Shown here: piece by piece, positions 14,537 to 21,400 of the stretch
How the letters are laid out: every line of letters begins with the position of its first letter
Numbering within the stretch: the stretch's first letter is position 1
Source of the DNA: Betaproteobacteria bacterium
GTDB lineage: Bacteria > Pseudomonadota > Gammaproteobacteria > Burkholderiales > CAIKXV01
Length of the DNA: 34,624 nt
Assembly (NCBI GenBank): GCA_021298815.1
Contig: JAJTHE010000084.1
Coordinates: forward strand, 1-34,624
Direction: 5' to 3'
Notes under the pieces: generated by a model
Database searches by the model: none
The model's input: only the letters and a program-made list of their open reading frames with translations
What the model was told of the DNA's origin: nothing
Position numbers and translations under genes: made by a program

Positions 14537-15682
14537 ATGACCCACGATCCGTTCCCGAACGACCAGCCGACGACGCGGCTGCCCGTCGTGCTCCTCACCG
14601 GCTTCCTCGGCGCCGGCAAGACCACGCTGCTGAACCGCCTGCTCGCGCATCCCGCGCTTGCGCGCAGCCTGGTCGTGATCAACGAGATCGGGGAGGTGGG
14701 CATAGACCACCTGCTGGTGTCGACGCCGCGCGAGAACATGCGCCTGCTCGAGAATGGTTGCCTGTGTTGCGAGATGCGCGGCGACCTGGTCGAGACGCTG
14801 GAAGGCGCGCTCGCGCTGTGGCGAGATCGAACAGCCCCGCCGTTCGACCGGGTGCTGGTCGAGACGACCGGGCTGGCCGACCCGGTGCCGATCCTGCAGA
14901 CCCTGGTCGCCGATGAGCGCCTCGCACGGCATTTCAGGCTGAGCCGTACCATCGTGGTGGTGGATGCGGTCCATGCGGTTTCGCAGCTCGAGACGCATCC
15001 GGAAGCAGTGAAGCAGGTGATCGTCGGCGACCTGCTCCTGCTTTCCAAGTGCGACCTCGCAGGCGACCTGCACGCCACCGGATTGCACGAACGGCTGCAG
15101 GCGCTCAACCCCGGCGCCGAGCGGCTCGTCGTGGATCGCGGCCGGTTGCCGGAGGGGCTGCTGCAGAGGCTCGGACGCGACGCCGATCCCAGGCCTGCGG
15201 ACATCGCGCGATGGCTGGATGTCGAGGTCGCGCGTGGCACCGGTCTGCCCATGGCAGGGTCCCTGCCGAGGTTCGTCGAACGCCCGATGCGTTTTCGGCA
15301 TGCAGAGCAGACCCGCAGCTTCAGCTTCCGGTTGAAGGTTCCCGCAACCCGCACCGGCCTCGCGGTCTGGCTCGGCCTGCTCGCACGAAGCAAGGGCGAA
15401 CACCTGTTGCGCATGAAGGGCATCGTGAACATGGAAGGCTCGCCGGTTGTCGTCCACTCCGTGCAGTCCATCGTCCACGACCCTGAGACGCTGCCCGCGT
15501 GGCCGGACGAGGACCACGATACCCGGCTGGTCTTCATAGGCCGGGGGCTGGATCCGGCCGAAATCGAACGGTCATTGGACGCGCTGGGGATGCCGGACGT
15601 GCCGGCGGCGCCGGCTGTCCCTGCCGCCTTCGATGCGGCCGCGTACGAGCAGTTCAGGAAGGCGGCGCAGGGGTTTCGCTGA
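14537..15682 (+). CDS. CobW/COG0523-family GTPase (putative metallochaperone)
   Basis: This encodes 381 aa. Walker A is GFLGAGKTT (22-30), the metal motif is 'NGCLCCEMRGDL' with C75-L-C77-C78, 'VETTGLADPVPIL' follows, and the guanine-specificity element is 'LLLSKCDL'. The CobW C-terminal domain is visible as 'RHAEQTRSFSFRLKVPATRT', '...LLARSKGEHLLRMKGIVNME' and 'LVFIGRGLDPAEIERSLDAL'. COG0523 proteins deliver Zn, Co or other metals to enzymes using GTP. The one-base gap after the Bug receptor shows coupling. The divergent amidohydrolase (a metal enzyme) is a natural client; the selenoprotein downstream is another possibility. The sequence does not tell which. Length is normal for the family. 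Confidence 0.88.
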   Translation: MTHDPFPNDQPTTRLPVVLLTGFLGAGKTTLLNRLLAHPALARSLVVINEIGEVGIDHLLVSTPRENMRLLENGCLCCEMRGDLVETLEGALALWRDRTAPPFDRVLVETTGLADPVPILQTLVADERLARHFRLSRTIVVVDAVHAVSQLETHPEAVKQVIVGDLLLLSKCDLAGDLHATGLHERLQALNPGAERLVVDRGRLPEGLLQRLGRDADPRPADIARWLDVEVARGTGLPMAGSLPRFVERPMRFRHAEQTRSFSFRLKVPATRTGLAVWLGLLARSKGEHLLRMKGIVNMEGSPVVVHSVQSIVHDPETLPAWPDEDHDTRLVFIGRGLDPAEIERSLDALGMPDVPAAPAVPAAFDAAAYEQFRKAAQGFR

Positions 15683-15767
15683 ACGAAGCGGAGCCGCCGT
15701 CCCGTCGACCGTCGGTCTCGCGATGAGGTCGAGTCGCGCCCGGTAGGAACGCGTGGCTTCCGGACGC

Positions 15768-15795
15768 TTGTCAAATCGGGAAATGGGCGGACAAT
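15768..15795 (+). promoter_or_regulatory. Candidate sigma-70 promoter for the UGSC selenoprotein
   Basis: TTGTCA (15768-15773) and GACAAT (15790-15795) are separated by 16 bases, both close to the consensus boxes. Initiation a few bases after 15800 would leave a leader of about 80 bases before ATG 15883. This stretch is AT-richer than the flanks. Confidence 0.4.
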
Positions 15796-15830
15796 GAGCG
15801 GTGCTTCCCGCAGGCTGCCTGTTTCCTTTG

Positions 15831-15853
15831 GTTGCGTCTTGTCGTTGCGTCTT
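15831..15853 (+). repeat. Direct repeat in the leader of the selenoprotein gene
   Basis: GTTGCGTCTT occurs at 15831-15840 and again at 15844-15853, a 13-base period. It sits between the candidate promoter and the start codon. It could be a regulator site or a chance duplication. Confidence 0.4.
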
Positions 15854-15882
15854 TTCCAATGTCCGATAGCACGGAGTCCGCG

Positions 15883-17601
15883 ATGCCAGAAATCGAGCTG
15901 TACGACCCGACCGGGTATACGGAGGTCAGCGTCCCCCACGCAGCCCGGCCGCCGACGCTGAACGGCAAGCGGGTGGCCTTCCTCACCAACGAGCAGTGGC
16001 AGGCCTACTTCGCGCTGCCGGCGCTCAAGGCGCAGATCGAGGCCGACTTCCCGGAGGCGGAGGTGCTGGCGGTGGATGCCTTCCCGAAGGGCAACGACCA
16101 GATCTCGAGCGACCGCACGGCGGCGCTGCTGATGGAACACCGGATCGACGCGGTCGTCATCGGCAACGCGGCCTGAGGGTCCTGCGCCTCAGCATGCGGC
16201 CGTGCAGCCGCTAACCTCGAAACACTCGGCATCCCGACCGTCCTGCTTGCGCGTACCGAATTCGTCGGTGTCCTGCGCAACGTGATGTCCGGCCGCGGCC
16301 TGGCCGCGGATGCCGCGATGGTCGTATTCCCGATCGAGCTGTTCCTGCCCGGCAGCGACATCGCTGCGGTGGTCGAACGCAAGCAGGAGTTCTACCAGGC
16401 CCTGACCCGCTGGACGGCACCAGCGGCGGAAGCCTCGGCGCGGGGCGCACGCCGCGTCTCGCTCGGCGCACCCGACGCCGAGGCGCTGCAGGCGAAGGTC
16501 GCCAACCACTACCTGTCCAGCCTGTGGGGGGACGGGTTGCCCATCGTGCCGGCCACCGCGGCGCGGGTCGACTGGATGCTGAAGGGCACGACGCGCCCGC
16601 GCGATCATGTGCTCGGCAAGTTCCCGCCGCGCGGGGGTGTCGTCACGATCGAATCGATCGCGATCGCGCTGGCCATGGCCGGCGGGCGTCCCGAGTACCT
16701 GCCGGTGCTGGTCGCGGCGGTCGAGGCCTTCCTCGATCCGCATTCGGACAGCGCGGCGCTGCAGGCCGATTCGGGCAGCGTCTATCCGGTGATCATCGTC
16801 AACGGGCCGATCGCCAGGCAGATCCGGCTGAACAGCGGCTTCGGCTGCCTGGGGCCCGACCCGCAGCATCCGGCGGGCGCGAGCATCGGCCGGGCGCTGC
16901 GCCTGCTGCAGCAGAACCTGGGCGGCGCGCTGCCGGGCATCGGCGCGATGGCGATGTACGGCGGCATGCGCTACACGAATGCCGTGTTCGCCGAGGACGA
17001 GGCCGGCCTGCCGGAAGGCTGGCTGCCGCACGGCACCGTGCGCCATGGTTTCGCGCCAGGCACCAACTCGGTGTCGCTGGTGTTCGCCAACGGGGTCACC
17101 AACATCAAGCGCCGCAGCGCGGTGAAGGAGACCGCCGAGAACGACATCCTGCGCGGCATGTACCGGATCGCGGACGTGCTGCGCGGCGCGCAGCTCGGCA
17201 TCCTGCCCGGCTACCGGGAAGGTACGCCCGGCGTGCTGATGATCCCGCAGGTGATCGCGGCAGTGATGGCCGGGCTGGGCTGGACGCCGCAGTCGATCCG
17301 CGAGTTCCTGTGGGAGCACTCGAAGGTGCCGATGTCGCAGCTGCAGCGCTCCGGTGCGGACGAGTGGATCGGCATCCAGGCACCGGAGAGCGCGGACATC
17401 GACCCGTGGCCGATCGCCTCGCGGCCGGAGAACATCGTGCTGCTCGTGGCCGGCGGCGGGCATCCGACCAACGCCTGCTGGCTGCCGGCCTGCTGCCCGC
17501 ACGTGATCGGCCGCACGATCGACGTGCCGGAGGCCTTCGACGCACTGCTGGCCGAGGCCGACCGCGATATCGGCTGCGGCAGCGATGCCTGCGTGATCTG
17601 A
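15883..17601 (+). CDS. UGSC-family selenoprotein, read through in-frame UGA (572 aa)
   Basis: ATG 15883 follows GGAG with a 6-base gap and opens MPEIELYDPTGYTEVSVPHA. The frame meets TGA at 16174-16176, then continues in the same frame to TGA at 17599-17601. Decoded as selenocysteine, the junction reads GNAA-U98-G-S-C, the motif that names the UGSC family. The sequence after it ('ANLETLGIPTVLLARTEFVG' and 'FYQALTRWTAP') continues the domain to about residue 190. A second, unrecognised domain (about 200-572) includes 'HYLSSLWGDGLPIVPATAAR', 'SGFGCLGPDPQHPAGASIGR' and Cys-rich 'NACWLPACCPH' and 'GCGSDACVI' segments. The role is unknown; redox or lyase-like chemistry is inferred from Sec plus Cys. 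A Bug receptor follows after 28 bases. A nonsense mutation is a less likely reading. Confidence 0.85.
16174..16211 (+). promoter_or_regulatory. Sec UGA codon with candidate bacterial SECIS hairpin
   Basis: The UGA (16174-16176) is followed by two alternative stems. One pairs GCGGC (16196-16200) with GCCGC (16207-16211) around loop CGTGCA. The other pairs GCATG (16192-16196) with CGTGC (16201-16205) around CGGC, with one G-U pair. The loop begins 24 or 20 bases after the UGA, and its second base is G in both. Bacterial SECIS elements are known to need a hairpin at about this distance with a G early in the apical loop. The two stems exclude each other. Confidence 0.6.
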
Positions 17602-17629
17602 CCCGATCCACCTTCATGAGGATGCGACG

Positions 17630-18607
17630 ATGCACGGTTCTGTTCGGCGGGTGCTGGGCTTCACTGGCTTCACGGGTTGCATCGGGTTGCTTCTCGTCGC
17701 GGGCGTGGCCGGCGCGCAGGCCTGGCCTGCGAAGCCGATCCGGCTGATCTCGCCGTTCCCGCCCGGCGGCGGGACGGATGCCGTCGCCCGCGTGCTGGCG
17801 CAGGCGCTCAACGACCAGCTCGGGCAGCCGGTGATCGTCGATTCCCGCGGCGGCGCGAGCGGCATGATCGGCGTGGAAGCCGCGGCGCGGGCGCCCGCGG
17901 ATGGCTACACGCTGGTGATGGGCAACGTGATCCCGCTGTCGATGCTGCCGGCGGCGAGCAAGGTGCCCTACGACACGCAGCGCGATTTCGATCCGGTGTC
18001 GCTGGTCGCGACGACCGACTACATCCTCGCCATCCATCCGACGCTGCCGGCGCGGACCATGGGCGACCTGATGGCACTGGCCCGCAAGCGTCCCGGCGAA
18101 CTCACCTATGCCTCGAGCGGCACCTTCAGCGCGCCGCACCTGGCGGGCGAGCTGCTCAGGCTCTCGCAGAAGGTGAGCCTGGTGCATGTGCCGTTCAAGG
18201 GCACCGGTCCGGCGGCCGTCGCGACCCTGTCGGGCGAGACGACGATGATGTTCGGCACCGGTCCCTCGGTGGTGCCGCACCTGCAGTCGGGCAAGCTGCG
18301 CGCGCTGGCGACCACCGGGCTCAAGCGCAGCCTGCCCGAGCATCCGACGATCAGCGAGACGGTGCCCGGATACGAGGTCACGCAGTGGTACGGCATCCTG
18401 GTGCCGGCCGGAACGCCGCGCGAGATCGTCGACCGGTTGAACCAGGAGATCGTGCGCAGCGTCGCCACGCCCAAGGTCGCGCAGGTGCTGGCCAGCATCG
18501 GCACCGTGCCGCTCACCAACTCGCCGAAGGAGTTCCGGAACTTCATCCGCAACGAGTCCGAGAAGTGGGCGCGGGTGATCAAGACGGCCAACCTGAAGGC
18601 GGATTGA
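17630..18607 (+). CDS. Bug/TctC-family periplasmic solute receptor (copy 4)
   Basis: This encodes 325 aa with a Sec signal MHGSVRRVLGFTGFTGCIGL then LLVAGVAGA|QAWPAKP. Family motifs are 'AKPIRLISPFPPGGGTDAVA', 'VIVDSRGGASGMIGVEAAAR', 'APADGYTLVMGNVIPLSML', 'LTYASSGTFSAPHLAGELLR' and 'HVPFKGTGPAAVATLSGET'. GAGGA precedes the ATG. It begins 28 bases after the UGSC selenoprotein stop on the same strand, so a shared transcript is likely, and the receptor may supply that protein's substrate. 'VDSRGG' replaces the common 'V-(E/D)-N-R-x-G'. The next gene (brnT) has its own promoter. Confidence 0.92.
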   Translation: MHGSVRRVLGFTGFTGCIGLLLVAGVAGAQAWPAKPIRLISPFPPGGGTDAVARVLAQALNDQLGQPVIVDSRGGASGMIGVEAAARAPADGYTLVMGNVIPLSMLPAASKVPYDTQRDFDPVSLVATTDYILAIHPTLPARTMGDLMALARKRPGELTYASSGTFSAPHLAGELLRLSQKVSLVHVPFKGTGPAAVATLSGETTMMFGTGPSVVPHLQSGKLRALATTGLKRSLPEHPTISETVPGYEVTQWYGILVPAGTPREIVDRLNQEIVRSVATPKVAQVLASIGTVPLTNSPKEFRNFIRNESEKWARVIKTANLKAD

Positions 18608-18650
18608 TCCGCCGAGCCATGAGTCGCGACATGAGGCAATGCCCGGCCAC

Positions 18651-18684
18651 TTGACTGCGCAGCTGGCGTCCATACAATGTATGG
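18651..18684 (+). promoter_or_regulatory. brnTA promoter with operator palindrome over the -10 box
   Basis: TTGACT (18651-18656) and TACAAT (18673-18678) are spaced by 16 bases, a strong sigma-70 promoter. CCATACA-A-TGTATGG (18670-18684) is a perfect 15-base palindrome covering the -10 element, as expected for an autorepressor operator. The brnT ATG begins at 18685, about where transcription should start, so the mRNA may be leaderless. Confidence 0.75.
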
Positions 18685-18963
18685 ATGCGATTCGAGTGGG
18701 ATCTCGACAAGGCTCGCGCCAACCTGAAGAAGCATGCGATCTCCTTCGAGGAGGCGAGGAGCGTGTTCTACGACGATTTCGCTATCCAGTTCTTCGACGA
18801 ACAGCACTCGACCGATGAAGATCGCTTCATCATGTTCGGGATGAGTTCGAACGCGAAGCTTCTGGTTATCTGTCATTGTGAGCGCGCTGAAGGCGATGTG
18901 ATTCGAATCATTTCCGCACGCAAGGCTACGCGCGCTGAAGCCGTGTTCTACCGGGGTGGCTGA
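18685..18963 (+). CDS. brnT: BrnT-family type II toxin
   Basis: This encodes 92 aa, MRFEWDLDKARANLKKHAIS followed by FEEARSVFYDDFAIQFFDEQ. The family plan is clear: 'F-E-W-D-x-x-K-A-x-x-N-x-x-K-H-x-I-x-F-E-E-A', a middle 'EDRFIMFGMSSNAKLLVICH' and the end 'DVIRIISARKATRAEAVFYR'. BrnT is a RelE-fold ribonuclease that blocks translation; the C-terminal R-I-I-S-A-R-K-A region carries family active-site residues. Length is normal. The toxin precedes its antitoxin, as in brnTA, and the two coding regions nearly touch. The start codon abuts the operator palindrome, which leaves almost no 5' leader. Confidence 0.92.
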   Translation: MRFEWDLDKARANLKKHAISFEEARSVFYDDFAIQFFDEQHSTDEDRFIMFGMSSNAKLLVICHCERAEGDVIRIISARKATRAEAVFYRGG

Positions 18964-18964
18964 G

Positions 18965-19189
18965 ATGAAATCCGAGTACGATTTTTCCAAGATGAAGTCC
19001 CGCAAGAATCCTTACGCATCGAAGCTCAAGAAGCCCGTGACGATGCGGTTGTCCGAAGATGTTGTCGAGTACTTCAAGGGCATGGCGGCGGAAGCCGGCG
19101 TTCCTTACCAGAGTCTCATCAACCTGTATCTGCGCGACTGCCTGGCTCAGAACAGGCGGGTGCAGATCAAGTGGCCCAGCGCAGCGTGA
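18965..19189 (+). CDS. brnA: BrnA-family antitoxin
   Basis: ATG 18965 gives 74 aa (MKSEYDFSKMKSRKNPYASK then LKKPVTMRLSEDVVEYFKGM). A GTG at 18956, overlapping brnT, is a possible alternative start. The N-terminus 'SEYDFSKMKSRKNPYA' is typical of BrnA, and 'KPVTMRLSEDVVEYFKGMAAEAGVPYQSLINLYLRDC' is a ribbon-helix-helix DNA-binding fold. In the family, the N-terminal part neutralises the toxin and the RHH domain represses the operon. The palindrome at 18670-18684 is the natural target. Full length with no damage visible. Confidence 0.9.
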   Translation: MKSEYDFSKMKSRKNPYASKLKKPVTMRLSEDVVEYFKGMAAEAGVPYQSLINLYLRDCLAQNRRVQIKWPSAA

Positions 19190-19236
19190 GTCGGTGCGGC
19201 AGGCGATAGTCGACACGCCATGAAGATGGAAGGTGC

Positions 19237-20451
19237 ATGAAGAATTCACCGGTCATCATCGCAGGCGCCGGCCCGGTGGGCCTCTGTCTCGCCTTGTACC
19301 TCGCGCGCAAGGGCGTCAAGTCCGTCCTGCTCGAGACGCTGCCCGACGACCACTTCCTGAAGCAGGTGCTGCGCGCCGGCACCATCCACCCGGCGACGCT
19401 CGAGATGCTCGACGAACTGGGCCTGTACAGGACGCTCGAGGCACGCGGCCTGATCGCGCCGACCGTCGCCTACTGGGACCGGCACAACGACACGAAGTTC
19501 GCCGAGTTCGACCATGCGGTGTTGAAGGACGACACGCGCTTTCCGTGGGTGCTCCAGTGCGACCGATTGAAGATCGTCGAGGAGGCCAGGCGCGCGCTGA
19601 AGGGGTACGATGCCTGCAGCATCCGGATGGGTACGACCCTGAACGCGTTCACCCAGACCGAGGACGGCGTCGAGGCGGTGGTCACCAACGAAGCGGGCGA
19701 GATCGAGGCGATCCCGGGCAGCTTCATCGTCAGCGGCGAGGGCTCGCACAGCCTGGTCCGCAAGACGCTCGGCATCGAGTTCGAGGGCTATACCTATCCC
19801 GAGCGCACGCTGATCCTCAGCGTCGCCTTCGACTACGACAAGGCGCACGGCTACGCCTACCGCAACTACCTGTCCGACCCGGTCGAGTGGGCGAACCTGT
19901 TCAAGTGGGGCGACCCGGCGGTGTGGCGGGTGGTGCTGCCCACCCGCGAGGGCGAGGATCCGGACGAACTGCTGACCGACGAATCGGTGCAGGCGCGTCT
20001 GCAGCGCCTGCTGCCGCGCGACCAGCCGTACGAGGTCGCCACCCGATCGCTGTACACGGTGCACCAGCGCATCGCCACCACCTTCCGCAAGGGCCGCGCG
20101 ATCATCGCGGGCGACGCCGCGCATGTGAACAGCCCGATCGGCGGCATGGGCATGAACAGCGGCGTGCACGATGCGGTGAACCTCGGCGCCAAGCTGCATG
20201 CGATCGTCGAGGGGCGCGCCGGGCTCGACGTGCTCGACCGCTACAGCCGCCAGCGCAGGCATGTGGCGGTGAACCACACCAAGCTACATACCGAGCGAAA
20301 CAAGAAGCTGCTCGCCGAGCAGGATCCGGCGGTGCGCGAGAAGAACCACGACGAGATCCGGCGCACGGCGGAAGACCCCGCGCGGGCGCGGCAGTTCCTG
20401 CTTCGCACCTCGCTGATCCAGAGCGTGCGCGAGGCCGAGGCGATCGAGTAG
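19237..20451 (+). CDS. FAD-dependent aromatic-ring monooxygenase (group A flavoprotein)
   Basis: This encodes 404 aa, opening MKNSPVIIAGAGPVGLCLAL, with the FAD Rossmann motif GAGPVG at 10-15. The second FAD site is 'RAIIAGDAAHVNSPIGGMGM', followed by 'NSGVHDAVNLGAKLHAIVEG', as in p-hydroxybenzoate-hydroxylase-like enzymes. The usual middle 'DG' NADPH/FAD motif is altered to 'VSGEGSHSLVRKTLG'. The protein is shorter than FAD-hydroxylases with a C-terminal thioredoxin-like domain. The reaction is NAD(P)H-dependent hydroxylation, generally of a phenolic substrate. A GGAAGG Shine-Dalgarno precedes the ATG. A VOC-family gene follows after 27 bases, so the pair probably works on one aromatic or quinonoid compound. 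The substrate is not known. Confidence 0.9.
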   Translation: MKNSPVIIAGAGPVGLCLALYLARKGVKSVLLETLPDDHFLKQVLRAGTIHPATLEMLDELGLYRTLEARGLIAPTVAYWDRHNDTKFAEFDHAVLKDDTRFPWVLQCDRLKIVEEARRALKGYDACSIRMGTTLNAFTQTEDGVEAVVTNEAGEIEAIPGSFIVSGEGSHSLVRKTLGIEFEGYTYPERTLILSVAFDYDKAHGYAYRNYLSDPVEWANLFKWGDPAVWRVVLPTREGEDPDELLTDESVQARLQRLLPRDQPYEVATRSLYTVHQRIATTFRKGRAIIAGDAAHVNSPIGGMGMNSGVHDAVNLGAKLHAIVEGRAGLDVLDRYSRQRRHVAVNHTKLHTERNKKLLAEQDPAVREKNHDEIRRTAEDPARARQFLLRTSLIQSVREAEAIE

Positions 20452-20478
20452 TCCCGTCCATTCCTTCAGGAGCGCAGC

Positions 20479-20913
20479 ATGGACCAGCCCACGCGCATGC
20501 AGCACAAGCTGCGCCATATCGCGATCTCGGTACCCGACGTTGCCGAGGCGCAGAGGTTCTTCGAGGAAGCGTTCGGCATGACCAAGGCCGGCGATGCCGG
20601 GCGAGGGGTATACATGACTGACGGAACGATGAACGTCGCGCTGCTCGACTTCAAGAACGACAGGATCGCCGGGATGGACAACGACGGCCCGTACCATGGG
20701 CTGATCCACTTCGGCATGTGGGTCGACAACCTCGAGCAGGCTGCGGAGCAGGCGAAGGCGGCGGGTGCGGTGCATGTGCACGGCCGTCCGCCGGATGCGC
20801 CGAACCGGTACTACGAGGTGAAGTACCGCAACCCGCACGGGCTGGTGTTCGACCTCACGGCCAGCGGCTGGATCGGGGCGGTGAAGCATGTGGAGCCGGT
20901 GAAGGGCGGCTGA
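20479..20913 (+). CDS. VOC-family (glyoxalase/dioxygenase-like) metalloprotein
   Basis: This 144-aa product begins MDQPTRMQHKLRHIAISVPD and carries two beta-alpha-beta-beta-beta halves (about 10-60 and 75-140). Likely metal ligands are His in 'RHIAISV', His in 'YHGLIHFGMWV' and Glu in 'YYEVKYRNPHGLVFDLTASG'. The second half's pattern 'EVKYRNPHGLVFDL' is typical of glyoxalase/ring-cleavage VOC proteins. CAGGAGC precedes the ATG. It follows the flavin monooxygenase closely, so a role in cleaving, isomerising or binding the hydroxylated product is likely, but the exact activity is not visible. The gene converges with the MEKHLA gene; the 34 bases between them show no strong hairpin. Confidence 0.85.
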   Translation: MDQPTRMQHKLRHIAISVPDVAEAQRFFEEAFGMTKAGDAGRGVYMTDGTMNVALLDFKNDRIAGMDNDGPYHGLIHFGMWVDNLEQAAEQAKAAGAVHVHGRPPDAPNRYYEVKYRNPHGLVFDLTASGWIGAVKHVEPVKGG

Positions 20914-20947
20914 GCGATGGGTCGCGCTCGATCTCGGGCGTGGTCGG

Positions 20948-21400
20948 CTAGTCCGGCAGCGGCGTCCACTCCGTGAACGTCGCCGCCTGCCCCTGCCGTT
21001 CCCCACGCTCGTCGACCAGGTTCCACACGATCGCCCGGTCGATCCGGAAGCGCCGCCCGCCCAGCGAGATGCGCACGCCCGAGTAGTCGTCGATGTATCC
21101 ATGCGAGCGCACCCGGGCCAGCAGCCGCTCGCGTTCCTCGCGCAGCATCGGTTCGGCCGACAGTCGCGACGGCATCGCGATGAACTGCGCCTGCGTCGTC
21201 TCGAACAGCCGCAGCGCCGCGGGGTTGCCGTAGAAGAAGATCGGGTCCGGCTCGGTGCCGTGCGCGACGATCACGGCGGGCGTGTCGTGCATCGCGGCTT
21301 CGATCGCCGCATCGCTGTCGTGCGCATCGAGCCCCACCACCAGCGGACGGCCGAGCAGGCGGTTGAAGCTGCGGGCGATCAGCGCGACCGGGGGCGGCAT
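20948..21400 (-). CDS. MEKHLA-domain protein (150 aa)
   Basis: The ATG at 21400 opens MPPPVALIARSFNRLLGRPL and gives 150 aa of one domain. Characteristic MEKHLA features are 'PAVIVAHGTEPDPIFFYGNP', 'AALRLFETTQAQFIAMPSRL', 'SAEPMLREERERLLARVRSH', 'GYIDDYSGVRISLGGRRFRI' and 'DRAIVWNLVDERGERQGQAA'. The domain has a PAS-like fold and is thought to be a sensor or ligand-binding module. Its 5' end overlaps the molybdenum hydroxylase 3' end by 22 bases in another frame, a strong sign of coupling. The open frame extends far upstream, but only as a shadow of the hydroxylase. Role relative to the hydroxylase is unknown. Confidence 0.85.
   Translation of the reverse strand: MPPPVALIARSFNRLLGRPLVVGLDAHDSDAAIEAAMHDTPAVIVAHGTEPDPIFFYGNPAALRLFETTQAQFIAMPSRLSAEPMLREERERLLARVRSHGYIDDYSGVRISLGGRRFRIDRAIVWNLVDERGERQGQAATFTEWTPLPD

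Noticed and set aside
15832..16176. Stand-alone 114-residue hypothetical gene ending at TGA 16176
   Set aside because: The next reading block is in the same frame and the UGA codon sits exactly in a UGSC motif, so this is the first part of a selenoprotein.
16282..17601. Separate gene starting at ATG 16282
   Set aside because: This internal Met lies well inside the UGSC domain; starting here would drop the Sec centre and the domain's N-terminal part.
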